Of a stretch of DNA of 64,000 nt, positions 11,101 to 23,823 are shown in pieces (within the stretch, counting starts at the first letter, position 1; the number at the start of each line of letters is the position of its first letter). Below the pieces are notes generated by a model that worked only from the letters and a program-made list of their open reading frames with translations, made no database searches and had not been told where the DNA came from. Both the position numbers and the translations under genes were made by a program. This stretch comes from Anagrus nilaparvatae (lineage: Eukaryota > Arthropoda > Insecta > Hymenoptera > Mymaridae): NCBI GenBank assembly GCA_022575985.1, contig JAKSXM010000007.1, positions 9,674,501 through 9,738,500 of the forward strand. Direction: 5' to 3'.

Positions 11101-14100
11101 TGAGATACGCTGATCTGAAAGCTCCAGATCAAAAAATATTATTTTTTAAATTACTATTTTTCAAATTCTTTGATTTCCCTCCAAGTCACGCGATTAAATG
11201 AAAATCTGACAAAAAATTCGGATTCCTTGGGAAATTCTACACAGGAATATATATCAATTGATAAGCTATGAAGGATTTGGAAATGGCAAAATTTCAAAGT
11301 TCAAAGACATCAATATATATTTCTAAATAAAAATTTCTGTATTTTTTCAAAAAAAAAAAAAAAAAAATTTTGACTTTTAACTTTAAAATTTCGACATTTT
11401 TACACAAATCTAACTTTACACACATTTTTTTTTGACGATGAAAATAGATTATTAAACAAGAATTTTAAACCTAAATATTGTAGAAAATTAAAACTGCAAA
11501 TTTATATTTATTTAAGCTGAAAGACATAGTGATGAAAACTGTAAATTCTTGTGCATGTGCAGTCAAAATAAAATTTTGAACTACAAAATCAAATTCTGGG
11601 GGAAATCCCCTGTAAGTACCAAAAAGGAAAATATTTTACGCGAAAAAATCAAGGATTTGACCTAGAAATCTCAAAATGGGCTGAGAGAATTTATTTTTAG
11701 TTGTACTTTCGGAAAAAAATAGAATGAGCCGATTTCTGCGACCCTTTGGTTCAACTTGGACCCAGTTAGGGTGGAACCTCTCAAATATTTATTTAAAAAA
11801 TTTAGCAATATCTTTTGTAGATTCTTAGAAATTATTAGTTAATATTACTATATACCCTGTAAGCGAATTCGATGACTATTTATATATTTTGATAGTAAGG
11901 TGACTGAGCCCTTAAGTTGAATATGTAAAATATATTATTACATGACATGTGATTTCTTTTTCAAATTCAAAATTGTCGAACAAGGCTTAAAAATTCCATT
12001 TTATTAAATATATTTGATATCTATAAGGTTAATTTCAAGACTTTTTCCATTTATGGAACTGGAATATCCACCAAAAAATATTAAAATAATCATTTGATGC
12101 GTATTCTTAAAATTTTATTTTAAATTTTTATAGATTCATTAATTTTATAAAATAATACTTTCTTCTTTATAAATTTAAAAGAATTTTATTTTGATTAATT
12201 ATAGTCGATAAAAGGTGTTACTTTCAATCTATTATTTAATAAATTTAATGAAATATTTATAATGACTTGCCAACATTTAAAAAAATATTTTATCTCACAA
12301 CACAATACAATTATATTTACTTTATTATTTGTATTTTAATTTTACAAAAATAATAGTGAAATTTTTATTTTAGTATTACATAATTTTATTTTAAAATATT
12401 TTTCAAAAGAATTTTTTTTTTTTTGCAGAAATGAAAATATAATGATTTATTTATTTTAATTAAGTTTAATGACCGATTAATTGATATTTAAGATTTTTTT
12501 AAGTCTGTATACATATTAGACTGTTGGTTATTTTTTAAGATAGAATAGACATATTCTGCAATTTATTTTTCAATTAGGAGTCTTCATTTGTTAGTGACGA
12601 TTTTTTTAAATCAAATTGATGAAAAATAATTAGGTCATTTCAGATAAAAAGTTATGAGACTCGAATTCTGGCTATTTTTTACTTTGTTTTTTGTTTTTTT
12701 TTTGTGTTAAATTATTGATACACCCAACTAGAAAGTAGAAAAAAATAGTTTCAAGACATATTTTGAAGTAAAATTTTTCGCTGAATTGAATCTGTTGTTG
12801 GTTCTGCGAAATTTCAATTCTTTAATAGGAAAAATTACTATTTTAGCTAATCTACTACCTTTTAAATAATTTGAGTTTCTTCCATTGGGGGAGAGACTTT
12901 AAGGTAACAATAATATTATTTTCTAGGAAAGCACCAGAGATTCACTTTTTATAAGTTTTAAATTTCTTGTTAAACCATGTGTCCAAATGAAAATTTGTCC
13001 AAAAATTTGGAATCCAGAGAAATTTTCATACAAAGAGTTACCAAAAGCAACAATAAAATTTTTTTTTGCAGTCTTGTTTTTTTTTTTTTTTTTGCTAAAG
13101 CAAACTGAACCAAAATTTTTTTTTGCAAAATCTTTGTCATTACGTACTTTTTACAGAATTTATCCAAAAAAAATTTTCCCCTATCTCTAATACCCCTTAA
13201 TTCAATTGATTAGTAAATTAATTTTAAACTCCAGTCATAAGTAATCAGATGTTAAGGGTCTAAAATCAACAATTTGGTTTAGAAAAAGTCTACTGCAGGT
13301 TTTTTGTATCACTAAATTTGCTTTTGAGATCATAAGTGGCTAGAAAATAGAGGAACACCCTTAAAATTAATTTTTACATTATAAAAAATGGTCTTTTTTA
13401 ACAGTCTCCTTTAGCAAATAAAATGATGGCCTGAGGAGTAATATGATTGGGAATTTTTTTTTTTTTTGAATTCTTGAAAAAAGATATAACAAAGATTTTG
13501 CAGGAAAAATTTTTACCTAAGTTCCTTTCAGCAAAAAATTAACGAGGTTGCAAGAAAATGGCGAAATGTTCAATTGCTTTTTTGGCAACATTTAAGGCTG
13601 ATTCCAAACGCTTCAAATTTTCTATTGTTTTCCATTTTGTTTTAAAATACATTTATATGGCAATCTGCGCAACAATCTGAAAACATTGCTTCAGTTTAAC
13701 GAATTTTCGGAAAAGTTAGATTCGAATGAATAAAATTTTATTTGTTTTTTTCTTTAAAAGAGTTATATAAATAAGTTTAATCATTGATAAAATTTATTAT
13801 TTCTATTGAAAACTTATTTTGTTCTAAAAAATTCGTCATAAATTAAAATGATATTTTCAAAAAACGTCAAAATTTACATGGCAGATTAAAATTTAGCAAG
13901 AAGTCTTACTTCATTATACATCTTAAAATTATTCATTTTTCTTTTTTCTAGTCGATTTGATAAATAATTAACTCAAAAATGAAAAAATTAAATAGGAAAT
14001 AGTCCAAAGTTTAATTTTTTGGAAAGATTTGCACCTAAAAAGCGAAAAATCGGTAAAATATCATTATAGTCAAAAAATATCTAACAAAAAATGAGTCGAA

Positions 14101-14956
14101 TCGTGAGACTCTTACAATAAATTATTTCTTATCTGGAATTACCGATTTACAATTTTCGAACAAATAAACTTTGATATCTTGATTTAAAATTTACAAATTT
14201 TGATATTATAGTATTTCGATTTCGCTCTACAATTTTTTTGTTAATTAAATATTAAAAAAATCAAAAATTAATTTTTAAGATTATATACAGCATATAATTA
14301 TGATTTAAAAAATTTTTTTTATAAAAAAAAAAACTTTTTTTAAATATACTCGATAATCACTTATAATAAATATTTGCAATTTCGTTTAAAAAAAGCATAA
14401 ATAAAGTTATTAACAATGTACATATAGCTTTGACAATATAATTATTTAATTAAATTAAGCATTAAAATAAATAAAATACTTTTCAATAAATAACCTGAGA
14501 TTTTTATAACACAAGTAAACCATCCAACTTTTTTTTACAATAGACAACAATAAAATCATACTTACATTCTATTTATAAGTAATTAATTATCATCATCATT
14601 AATTCAAAATATTTCAAATATTTTTCTGCACTAGATCTTCTCTAAAAATTCTCAATAAAACTTAGATTTCGTAACTACATAACAAAAAAAAAATTACATT
14701 TATTATTTTTTTTATTTCTCCCTGACCTGATCTTCACAAGTTAAGAAAACAAAAAAAAAAAAAAAAATATGCCTTCAGGTGATTTTGCTTATTTCATTGA
14801 TATTTAAATTTTTTAAATAGAAATTAACAGGAGTAAGTGTACGGAAATAATATTATTAACTTTTTGAGTGCGGGTGAAGGTTAATAATAGGTAAAAGAAA
14901 TATTTTAATTAATTAAAGGTGTTACATGTGGTTCTCTCCTACTAGAAATTTTTTGG
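8116..14956. other. Long A+T-rich intergenic stretch without recognised genes
   Basis: I saw no conserved coding sequence, RNA gene or clear transposon here. Homopolymer runs are frequent (for example A-run 11348-11367, T-run 13077-13093). Short open frames within it have compositions explained by A/T runs. Confidence 0.5.
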
Positions 14957-14995
14957 TATATAAGCATGTGAAATTTTGGTATTTGGTATCAGTTT
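14957..14995 (+). promoter_or_regulatory. Core promoter of first cuticular protein gene (TATA plus initiator)
   Basis: TATATAAG at 14957-14964 is followed about 32 bases later by TCAGTTT at 14989-14995, an arthropod initiator. The start codon is at 15048. Confidence 0.6.
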
Positions 14996-15047
14996 CATTT
15001 TGTCTTATTTTAAGAATAGTTCAATCTTAAAAAAAACTACAATCGAA

Positions 15048-15758
15048 ATGGCTATTAAAGTAAGTTTATTTATTAAATAAATAATTTTTTTTTAATAAAC
15101 AAATTATTTTAAATTGAGCAATTTAATTAAAAATTTTTTTGTTTTTTTACAGTTCATCGTACTTGCAAGTTTCTTAGCAATTGCTAATGCTGGTTTGATC
15201 CAACCATATACGTTGGTAAAGAACGTCGAACCAGAGCCATTTGATCATTACCCACAATATAAATATGGATATGGTGTACATGATTCACTAACTGGTGATT
15301 CCAAAACTCAAGAAGAAACACGTGATGGTGATGTAGTTAAAGGCAGCTACTCCTTAGTTGATCCAGATGGTACACGTCGTACAGTCCACTACACAGCTGA
15401 TGATGTCAATGGATTCAACGCTGTTGTACAAAAAGAACCATTAGCTACTCATGTTGCAGCAACCACAGTTGTTGAAACTCCAGTAGCTGCACCAGTACCA
15501 GTCGTTCAAAAACATTCAGTTGCTGTATCATCACCTGTTGTTGAAACTCACACTGTTGCTGCTGCTTCACCTGTTGCTGTTAAAACTGTTCCATACACTA
15601 CTTACTCAGCATTACCTACTGTTAATCATTATGCTTCTTATCCAACTTACACTGCTACAGCACCACGTGTTTCTCATACTTACTCAACTTTACCACAAGT
15701 TTATGAAAATTATCCATACAATTATGGTAATACTTACACTTCTGTCTACCATTATTAA
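15048..15758 (+). CDS. RR-2 cuticular protein (chitin-binding, secreted)
   Basis: A structural cuticle protein that binds chitin through an extended Rebers-Riddiford (RR-2) domain. Exon 1 is 15048-15059 (MAIK, donor GTAAGT); exon 2 is 15153-15758; total 205 residues. The first 18 residues ([18 protein letters not shown]) form a signal peptide whose coding sequence is split by the intron. The RR-2 core follows ([20 protein letters not shown] ... [17 protein letters not shown], then [19 protein letters not shown]). The C-terminal half is low-complexity, rich in V, A, P, T and Y, as is common in exoskeletal cuticle proteins. It heads a group of four RR-2 genes spread over 22 kb. Possible polyadenylation signal AATAAA near 15856. 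Confidence 0.92.
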
Positions 15759-16540
15759 ATTTAACAAAATTTGTTTTTTTTCTTTTCATTATTCACTGTT
15801 ATTTACAAAAAAAAAAAAATTGTTTGAAAATTGAGATGTATAAATTTTTTTTAAAATAAAAATACAAAATCTATAATTTTAAACTTGTTTTTTTATTTAA
15901 ATGGTTTTTAAAAGTACATAAAATTGCATACACTTTTTTATCTTAAAAAATCAATAAATTTTATTTTCTGAAAGTTATTATTTGTTTTCAATGTCATGCA
16001 ATATTTTGCCCATATTCTGTACATTTTATAAAGAAAAAAAGTGTATGCTTAAACTTTAAGGAGATAATGATCGATAAAAAAAATAAGGACGAAGATATTG
16101 CGTAAAAAAATTTTTTTTTTATTGTTTTTTAGAATATTTTTAATTTTATTTAAAAAATCATATTTTTTTATTTACAAATTGTTTTTTTTTTTTTTTTTGA
16201 AAAAAAAATAATATAAAATGTATATCAACGTTTATTTTAAATTATTTTAACGCCTAAGGCTAAAAAACGTCAAAATCAGTAACTGACAAATTGAAAAATG
16301 ATCGAACCTACTTTAATTTTATTTATTTATTTTATTTTATAATAAAATAATAAAATTGAATTAAATATTTATTTTTTTAAAAAAAAGTCTATTGTTATAC
16401 TAAAAACATTTCGTAATTTTTAAATAAAAATTTTTATTTAAAATATCTCGACGAGATAGAAATTGAATAATAATTCAGTTGATTTTTAAAATGATTAATA
16501 CTAACAATTTTTTTTTGTAATTAAAAAAAAAAAATTTAAT
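15759..16540. other. Convergent intergenic region between two cuticular protein genes
   Basis: Holds the 3' ends of both genes, with AATAAA-like signals and long T/A runs. Nothing else was recognised. Confidence 0.5.
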
Positions 16541-19146
16541 TTAATGATGTTGAGGTTGTTTAAATGGTACATTATTAATAGCATAACCATAACGTCCAAT
16601 ACTTAATGGCCTTGGTGCAGCAGCTGGTGGTGCAGCTTCATCAGAAATGATTAATGGTTTAACTGGTGCTGGTGTTATAGAATTTTCAATTTTTTTATCC
16701 ATATTAATTTGTGGTATTGTTGTTGTTGATGCTGCTGATATTGGTATTGGTGATGGTGTTACTATGTTTAAGTTATGGTGTGGTAATTGAAATGGTATTA
16801 TTGGATTTTCGTAATGTAAAGAATTTGGATGATGAAAGTATGGATTGTAAGGATTATGGTGAATTTCTGGATGTGGATATATGTTTGGTGTGTAGTGATG
16901 GTGTAATGGTGGGTTTACTGGTATGTTGTTTATGAATGATTGTTGGACTAGTGATGGATGTAAGTCTATTGGGTGTCCTATTGGATCTGAAACAGAATTA
17001 ATTTTTGCTAATTTATTAATATTTATAGTAAGGATAAATAATTTTTTGATTTTTTAATATTTCAATATTGTTAGTTTTTGATTGAAAAAATAGATACTTA
17101 TTAAATTTTATAATAAATTAATAAGTTATTTTTAACACTAACCCTTATTACCTTTTATTTGATCAGATTTCTTTTAATGATTTACAATTTGAATGAGAAT
17201 GCAGGATTTCATTGTTCTTTTTAAGATTTTATAAATTTTTGCCTTAAATTTTTCTACTTAATTTTACTCCTTAGGGATAAAGAAAAATATTTTTAATTTT
17301 TTGACTTTTTATTGAATAATAGAGCTTAAATAAAAAACTAACGTAATTTTTAAATTCAGTAGGTTTTTTATTTTCAGGAAAGGTAAAACTAAAAAATGTT
17401 TTTATATGACCATTTCGGAGATATTTAAACTGAAAATTTTTTCAATTTTTATAAATTAGGTTTTTTACCTAATAATAATTTTTGTACATAAACAAAATTA
17501 AAACTTACATAATAAAAAATTGGTCACTTATTATTATCACATAGTCCTCGCATGTGATTGTAGTCCGGGAAATCATATGTTAGGGTTTTTTTTTTATTAA
17601 TTCCTGACTTTTTAAAATTTTTTAAAAAATAAAAGTGGGGTACAAAACTTATAACTAATATTTTCTTTTAATTTGACGATTTTATATTTGAGGTTCACAT
17701 AATTTTTTGTGGTAGCTGATATATGAAATTTAACGTGCAGAATTATAAGAGAAAGGGCAAATGCAGGCAAACAACCCCTATTTTTGTATTAATTTTCTAA
17801 TCTCATTTTACAAGCTCACATAAAAAGATTAAGCTTAATTTTGGGTAAGCTTATTAAAGTAAGCTTATTTGAGTAAGCTTACTGGATTAAGCTTAATTTT
17901 AAAAATTAAGCCTTTTTAGGTGAGTCCGTAAGCTTACTTCAGTAAGCTTAATCCAGTAAGCTTACTCAAGTAACGTTTACTCCTTACGTGGAAGCTTATA
18001 AGGTTTTTTTTGGAAATTGACTGCAAATTTTTTATTTTATATCAATTTTTTATTTTATATCCTTCTTACGTATAGCCCATACCTTTCACGTAAAGAAAAA
18101 ATATTAATTTCAAGTATTATATGTTTTACTATATATATAATAATTTTTAATAGTTAAATTTCTTAAAGTTATATGTATTTCAAAATTTCACTTCATTCAC
18201 TATTTTTAGGTAGTATTTTGAAGTTTTATTACCAATTACTAGTCTAGAAACTTAAATTTAGAAATTTAATTTTTCTCTATGTGGTTTATTTTTTGTTCAG
18301 TTTTTTCAAACAAAAATAAAAATCAAAACAGAGTGGTACCAATCAATTTTAAAATTTTTACAGACATTAATCCAATCAATTACCAGATAAAATAAGTTGC
18401 TTTTTACTAAAAAATAAGATATTCAAAATTAAAGCTCATTAAAAAACTACCAAGTATTGTCATCGAGCAGCTAAAAATTTCATTGTTTCTCTTGGTTAAC
18501 TCGTTATTTTACTAGTAAATATTGAATTATACTCACTGTGTAAAGGATCATGATGTATTAGACCATGATGTGAATAATGTGTTGGATACACTGGTCTTAT
18601 CTGCTGATTATGCTGATACTGATGATGTAAATGTTGATATGGATGATGTAAAGGTCCAACAGGTCCAGTTGGTGGTGCAACATTATGTTGTTTTTTAACA
18701 ATAGCATTAAATCCATTTATTGGATCAGCAACATATTCAACTATTCTACGTGAACCATCAGATTCAATAAATGAATAACTACCACGTACAATATCACCAT
18801 CTCGTGTTTCTTGTTGTGTTTTTGAATCACCAGTATGCTGATCTTGTACTGCATACGAATAACTGTACTGTGGATTATGTAATTGATTACTGTGATGAGA
18901 TTCTATTTGTTTAACTGCATGGTGAGGTAAATCATTTGGTATTCTGTTACCAAATACCAATGGTATCGATGCTGGTAATGTATTTGTAAACGTACCATCT
19001 TTAACTAATACTGCATTTGATGATGATAAAATTATTACAAATAATGTTAATATTATTTCCTAAAAAAAAAAAATCAAATAATCACAAAAAAACACAACTA
19101 AAAGAAAAATTAATTTAAAAAATATTTTTCCTACATTAAATATCAT
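16541..19146 (-). CDS. RR-2 cuticular protein, histidine/proline-rich, three exons
   Basis: Exon 1 is 19146-19135 (MIFN, donor GTAGGA), exon 2 is 19059-18537, exon 3 is 16986-16541. The total of 981 nt gives 326 residues with consistent phase. Residues 1 to about 18 ([20 protein letters not shown]) form a signal peptide. The RR-2 domain ([20 protein letters not shown] ... [20 protein letters not shown], then [18 protein letters not shown]) lies in exon 2. The tail is rich in H, P, Q and N (many HH and HP pairs) and continues in exon 3, which ends KQPQHH. The 1.55 kb second intron contains a MITE at 17817-17992. Transcribed divergently from the receptor and other cuticle genes around it. Exon 3 was placed because its AG acceptor and phase fit and its composition matches exon 2. 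Confidence 0.85.
17817..17992. mobile_element. TAAGCTTA-rich palindromic MITE, copy 1
   Basis: Built from many repeats of TAAGCTTA in inverted halves around a TTAATTTTAAAAATTAAGCC centre. The ends are CACATAAAAAGATTAAGCTT and TTACTCCTTACGTGG, decayed relative to copy 2 at 20207-20412. It lies in the second intron of the minus-strand cuticle gene. Confidence 0.75.
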
Positions 19147-19243
19147 GATGATTTACTGTAAATTGTCACTTTAACATTAAAAATCTTTTCTTACAAGATA
19201 ATCTTTGTTTTAAGAATAAAGATTTTTCCTAGAGGTAAAACTC

Positions 19244-19252
19244 TATATATAT
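19244..19252 (-). promoter_or_regulatory. TATA box of the minus-strand cuticular protein gene
   Basis: An ATATATATA run about 100 bases upstream of the start codon at 19146. No clear initiator was seen, so the assignment is by position. Confidence 0.35.
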
Positions 19253-20206
19253 TAGGACCCCACTTAATACTTTTTTTTTCTAATAGACACATACACACGC
19301 CCCTGGCATCAATCACTATATATATATTACATTTTAAGATAACTTCAGGCTACTGCAATCTCTTTTAATATGTAACATAATCACAAGAGATTTATTTATC
19401 TTCTTGTAAGCACCCACAATTATATATATTTTTTTCTAACTTTCTAGGATACATTTTTAACAAATTAATTCATTATATTTTATAGCATGTATTGTAACAA
19501 ACACAATTACATCATACAATGTATATAAGACAATAAGATCTATGATTTTTTATGTAATTTAATTAGGTCAGTATATATTATTATTTTAAATTGTATAATA
19601 GTATGTACTGTTTGATTACAGTATCTGTAATTTTTTTTTTGAGATTAAGTGAAAAAAGGAAATGAATTTATGTGTTACATGTAATTCTAATTAATTATAT
19701 TTATATTATATGTAACGAAGAGAAAAGGATCTTTGTTGGAGAGAGATAATAACTAATCAATTGTTTATTGGGAATATATAGGTGTTTCTATTGGAAGTAG
19801 ACTTCTAAATAAGATTAAATTTACTGTTCTTTTTAATATTTTATACGAAGCAATCTAATTGTATGACTAAAGTTGTTAAAAAAATTAAAAAATAAGGAAT
19901 TTTTTGAACTACCGTTTTAAAATCTAATTTTTTATTATAACGAGAAACCAGCGAGAAACTCGTTAACAGAATGACATTGAACCTATTTCAGAGGTTTGCA
20001 GGTACTGCTTTGAATTGAAAATTTTCATGGCTTTAAAATTCTGTAAATATTTTTTTTTTAATTTTTTGTTTATGCTTAAAAAAGAGGAAAAATAGTAAGA
20101 AAACACGTACCTATATTAAAAAAAACAATAATATTATTACCTCTATCTAATTGAAGAAAAATTTTTAAAAATATATTCGAGACAAGGAAGTTTTCGATTC
20201 AAATCC
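19253..20206. other. Intergenic A+T-rich DNA
   Basis: No supportable gene or repeat was recognised. Confidence 0.45.
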
Positions 20207-20412
20207 CCACGTAAAAGGATTAAGCTTAATTTTGGTTAAGCTTAATGAATTAAGCTTACTGGATTAAGCTTACTGAAGTAAGCTTAATTTTAAAAATTAA
20301 GCCTTTTTAGGTTAGTTCGTAAGCTTACTTCAGTAAGCTTAATCCAGTAAGCTTACTCCAGTAAGCTTAATTCATTAAGCTTAACCAAAATTAAGCTTAA
20401 TTCTTTTACGTG
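20207..20412. mobile_element. TAAGCTTA-rich palindromic MITE, copy 2
   Basis: Terminal inverted repeats CCACGTAAAAGGATTAAGCT and AATTCTTTTACGTGG. The interior consists of inverted arrays of TAAGCTTA subrepeats spaced by short linkers, so it carries about a dozen HindIII sites. It is better preserved than copy 1 at 17817-17992. No coding sequence. Confidence 0.8.
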
Positions 20413-20682
20413 GGTCTGTACCGGCAGATCTCTAAATTCGGTCGAAATTCGGTAACTTTGCACCCCTAATATTTATATTATATTATAATTCATTTTTTTA
20501 CACCTGAAATTTTATTACCCATGGAAAAATGAGTAGTATTTGTGTTTTTCGAGCCGCTTAACCCCTTCAAGTCCAAAGGCCTATTTACGTGTTTATTTGG
20601 TAAAAACAAAAAAATTTTTGAGAAATTTAAAATAAAATAATGGTCCCTAAGTAAAAATTGTTGGTTTTTGGGAATACTCCAG

Positions 20683-20780
20683 TCAAAATACGTGTTTAGG
20701 TGGACTTATGGTTGCGAATACGAGATTTGCTCTAGTATAGGTTTTTCGGGTCGCTGAACATGAAAATCGGGGTCAATGCA
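20683..20780. repeat. Solo unit of the dispersed GGGTCGCTGAA repeat
   Basis: Contains TACGAGATTTGCTCTAGTAT then GGTTTTTCGGGTCGCTGAAC and AAAATCGGGGTC. Near-identical blocks are at 47025-47115 and 56580-56690; the last one leads into a tandem array. Confidence 0.65.
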
Positions 20781-23240
20781 ATTCAAGATTTTTTTAGTGC
20801 GGGATCGATTTTGTACAATGGACCCCGAAATCATATTCAACAGGCCTTAAAATATCAATCAATATATAAAAAAAAACCTTTTACAAAACTTCACTATATC
20901 ACCAGACGTCAAAATTCAAAATTGAAAAAATATAATAATAAAATATAATAATCAATATAGTTAATATTTTTCACTAGTGACGAATTTCATCGGGCGTGAT
21001 TACCATTACTATATTAAAATAGATAAATTTGCATTTACCAAGAAAATTATTTTGCGACCTGTGTTTATTATAATAATTATAAGTATTTAAAAATGAGAAA
21101 TTTATCGTATATAAATAATCATAGCCTCTTATATTTATACTGTTGCGAGGACTTTTCAATTGCGAGAATAATTTAAACGAACGCGAAAAAAATTTTATTT
21201 CTTTTTATTTATTGATATATTCTTTTCAGTTTTTATTATTGTGCCATTAATTTTGGTGCATGATTGTCCAACTTTAATTAATAATTAAAAAATAATTTAT
21301 TTCTTATTTTTAATTGACCAATGTCATTCTGTTATTTAAAATAGAAATATAAACCTTCATCTAGACATCATCGATATTTTTTTTAAATCACGCAAATAAA
21401 GACTGAAATTTTCAAAATGAGCTATTTTAACATTTTTTCACTCCGGGTTCTAATTTCTCAGAAAATTTTATTTTTGAACTAGGATTGTTTCACAAACCGC
21501 GATAAAGTTTTGTAATACAAAATATATAATTTTTTTTTGATACTTACATATTCTATAATAAATTAGCAAAAAAACTTTGCAAAAATGGTTTGGAAAGCAA
21601 CTAGTGAATTTATTCTTTTAGTGGCTCTCGAATGGTCAAGATGCTGTATATGTTAGATGCATGTACGTTTTTCTATATTTTGTATGGAAGGTTACTCATT
21701 TCTGATTGGTAATTCTTCTTATACGCTGATTGCGAATTTTTAGGACTCAACCCTTTTTAGTACCATTTTTTAGACTCAAATTTCCCTGGCTATTAAATTA
21801 TGACATCAATTTTCATTTTTCCGACTTACAAATTTGCGAATTTTTTCCCAATTTTTTAACGATTTCGCGAAATTTGCTAATTTATTAAAAATTAACTAAT
21901 TAAAGTTATAGCCAGGGAAATTTGGGACCTTAATTTAGAACTTAAATGTCATTTTAAGTAATGCTAGTCTTGAGATATTAAGAAACAAATACGAAAAAAT
22001 GACTTGCGAAAAAATTCTATTAGCATTTGCACAAAAACTGCACTCAAAACTTGAATTTACTTTTTTTAATATGCGAGGTCAAAAAATTCATAACCATTTG
22101 AAGACACCCGTACTCGCCTTTAAACATTGGTCGGCGTAAAAGTTGTCATATATAGAGTATAGCAGTAATCAAAATTTAAACCTGGATTTTCATATAATAA
22201 TTTTATAAATCTTTTGAAAGAAACAACTGTATACCTATTAAATCTTTTTTAACATTTCCGTATTGGAAGTAACAAGCAATTAGTATTATTATTGATAAAT
22301 GTCAGTTTTATTTTATTTTTTTACAACCTATCTTAAAAAAAGATATACATTTACCTCAGGGTATATTAATCTTTTTTAATCACAAAGCAATGTTAATAAT
22401 GTTTTATTTTTAATACATTTTAATGAGCTAAATGGTAGATGTAAATAAAATACAAATACATAAATTAATGAATTAATTTATTTTTAAAGGCTTATTCATA
22501 CAGAGAAAGAAAAAGAAAAACTATTTCATGTTCTCACTTAAATACATTTTTTTTCATTCAGTTAATTAACTAATTAGTTGGTACTTATAGTATATACTAT
22601 AAATAATTAATTGAATGTTTTTTTGTCTTTTATTTGACATATCATCAAGGTTAATTTTATAAAATATAAATTTTTTTTCTCGATTTTAATGATTCAAATA
22701 AAAATATATGAAATATTTTTAATGTTAGTATGTCATAAATTATTATAGAATTTTTAGATAAAAATTTTATTTCTATATAAAGTAACTACGAATTTTGATA
22801 GCAAAAGAACCAAAACAAAATCAAAAATTTTGGTTTATCTAAAAAGATATTTATTTAGTCAAAACATTCAACCTAAAATATTGTTCAAGATTTGGTTGGA
22901 TCATCAAGATAAACAAAAACAATAATTTTTTAATTATCAATATTATTTAATGTAACAGAGTCAAACTTTGTCAAACTTATGCTTATACAAAGCGCAAGCT
23001 GAGTTTTTAAATCAAATGAATTCAAAGCAGGGTATTCCAAATATCAAATTATATTTATTTAATTATATTTCATAGATTATATTCATATCTTAAATTAATA
23101 AATTTAAAAATTTTTGAAATATTTTTTGTATATATAAGATATAAAAGCCTTTACTATTTTGAGAAAAAGCGCCACCTAGTTGTTAAAAGGTGCATCTATA
23201 CTTTAAATTACAATGCATATAAATGATATTCAAAATAATT
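20781..23240. other. Intergenic A+T-rich DNA
   Basis: No supportable coding sequence. Short repeats such as TAGCCAGGGAAATTTG (about 21911) and its reverse complement (about 21779) hint at a decayed inverted repeat. Confidence 0.4.
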
Positions 23241-23823
23241 GACTGACAAGGAAAGTTCAATACATTTGGAATACCAAATTACACCAAATGGTTATGGATG
23301 TTTTTATTATGTTAAAAAAACATGCCGACTACCTTCCTGAGGTTCATTCGAATGGGTCTTCTGGACCCAAGGAAATGAGACGAGTAAATAATTTTAGAAA
23401 ACTTGAAGCTTTTGTAAAAATTTTTCGAAAAAATATAAAACCCTTTTTTGTCAGGAATTAAGAATTTGGCAGCAATTTAGAAATTGGCCATTTTTAGCCG
23501 AAAATGGCCATTTGGTTAATTGGCTACATTGATGAGAAAATAAGTGATGAAAAATTGCGGTTTACGGCCTTTGAAAGGTGACACTTACACCAAAAAAATG
23601 AGATTAACCAGAAGTGTTTTGGTTAACTTTTGATGGTTTAAGCGTTTCATTGAAAATTACCAAAAAACCCTATTTTATAACATTGAACCCTGCGTTTCTA
23701 GGCCCAGAAGGCCCATTGGAATTAACAGAGGGTAGCCGGCATGTTTTTTCAACATAATAAACTCATCTATAACCATTTGGTATAATTTGGTGTTCCAAAT
23801 TTATTGAACTCCTCTTGTGAGTG
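23241..23823. mobile_element. MITE of about 580 bp with roughly 100-bp terminal inverted repeats
   Basis: The left arm runs GACTGACAAG ... CATTTGGAATACCAAATTAC ... ACCAAATGGTTATGGATG ... AAAAAACATGCCGACTACC. It is mirrored on the right by GGTAGCCGGCATGTTTTTTC ... CATCTATAACCATTTGGT ... TTGGTGTTCCAAAT ... CTTGTGAGTG. The interior has no open frame of note. Confidence 0.8.

Noticed and set aside
12970..13190. Overlapping sense and antisense open frames
   Set aside because: Driven by long T and A runs coding for Phe and Lys; no supporting features.
16711..16935. Plus-strand open frame over 70 codons
   Set aside because: Antisense shadow of exon 3 of the minus-strand cuticular protein gene; leucine/valine-rich composition is the complement of its His/Pro codons.
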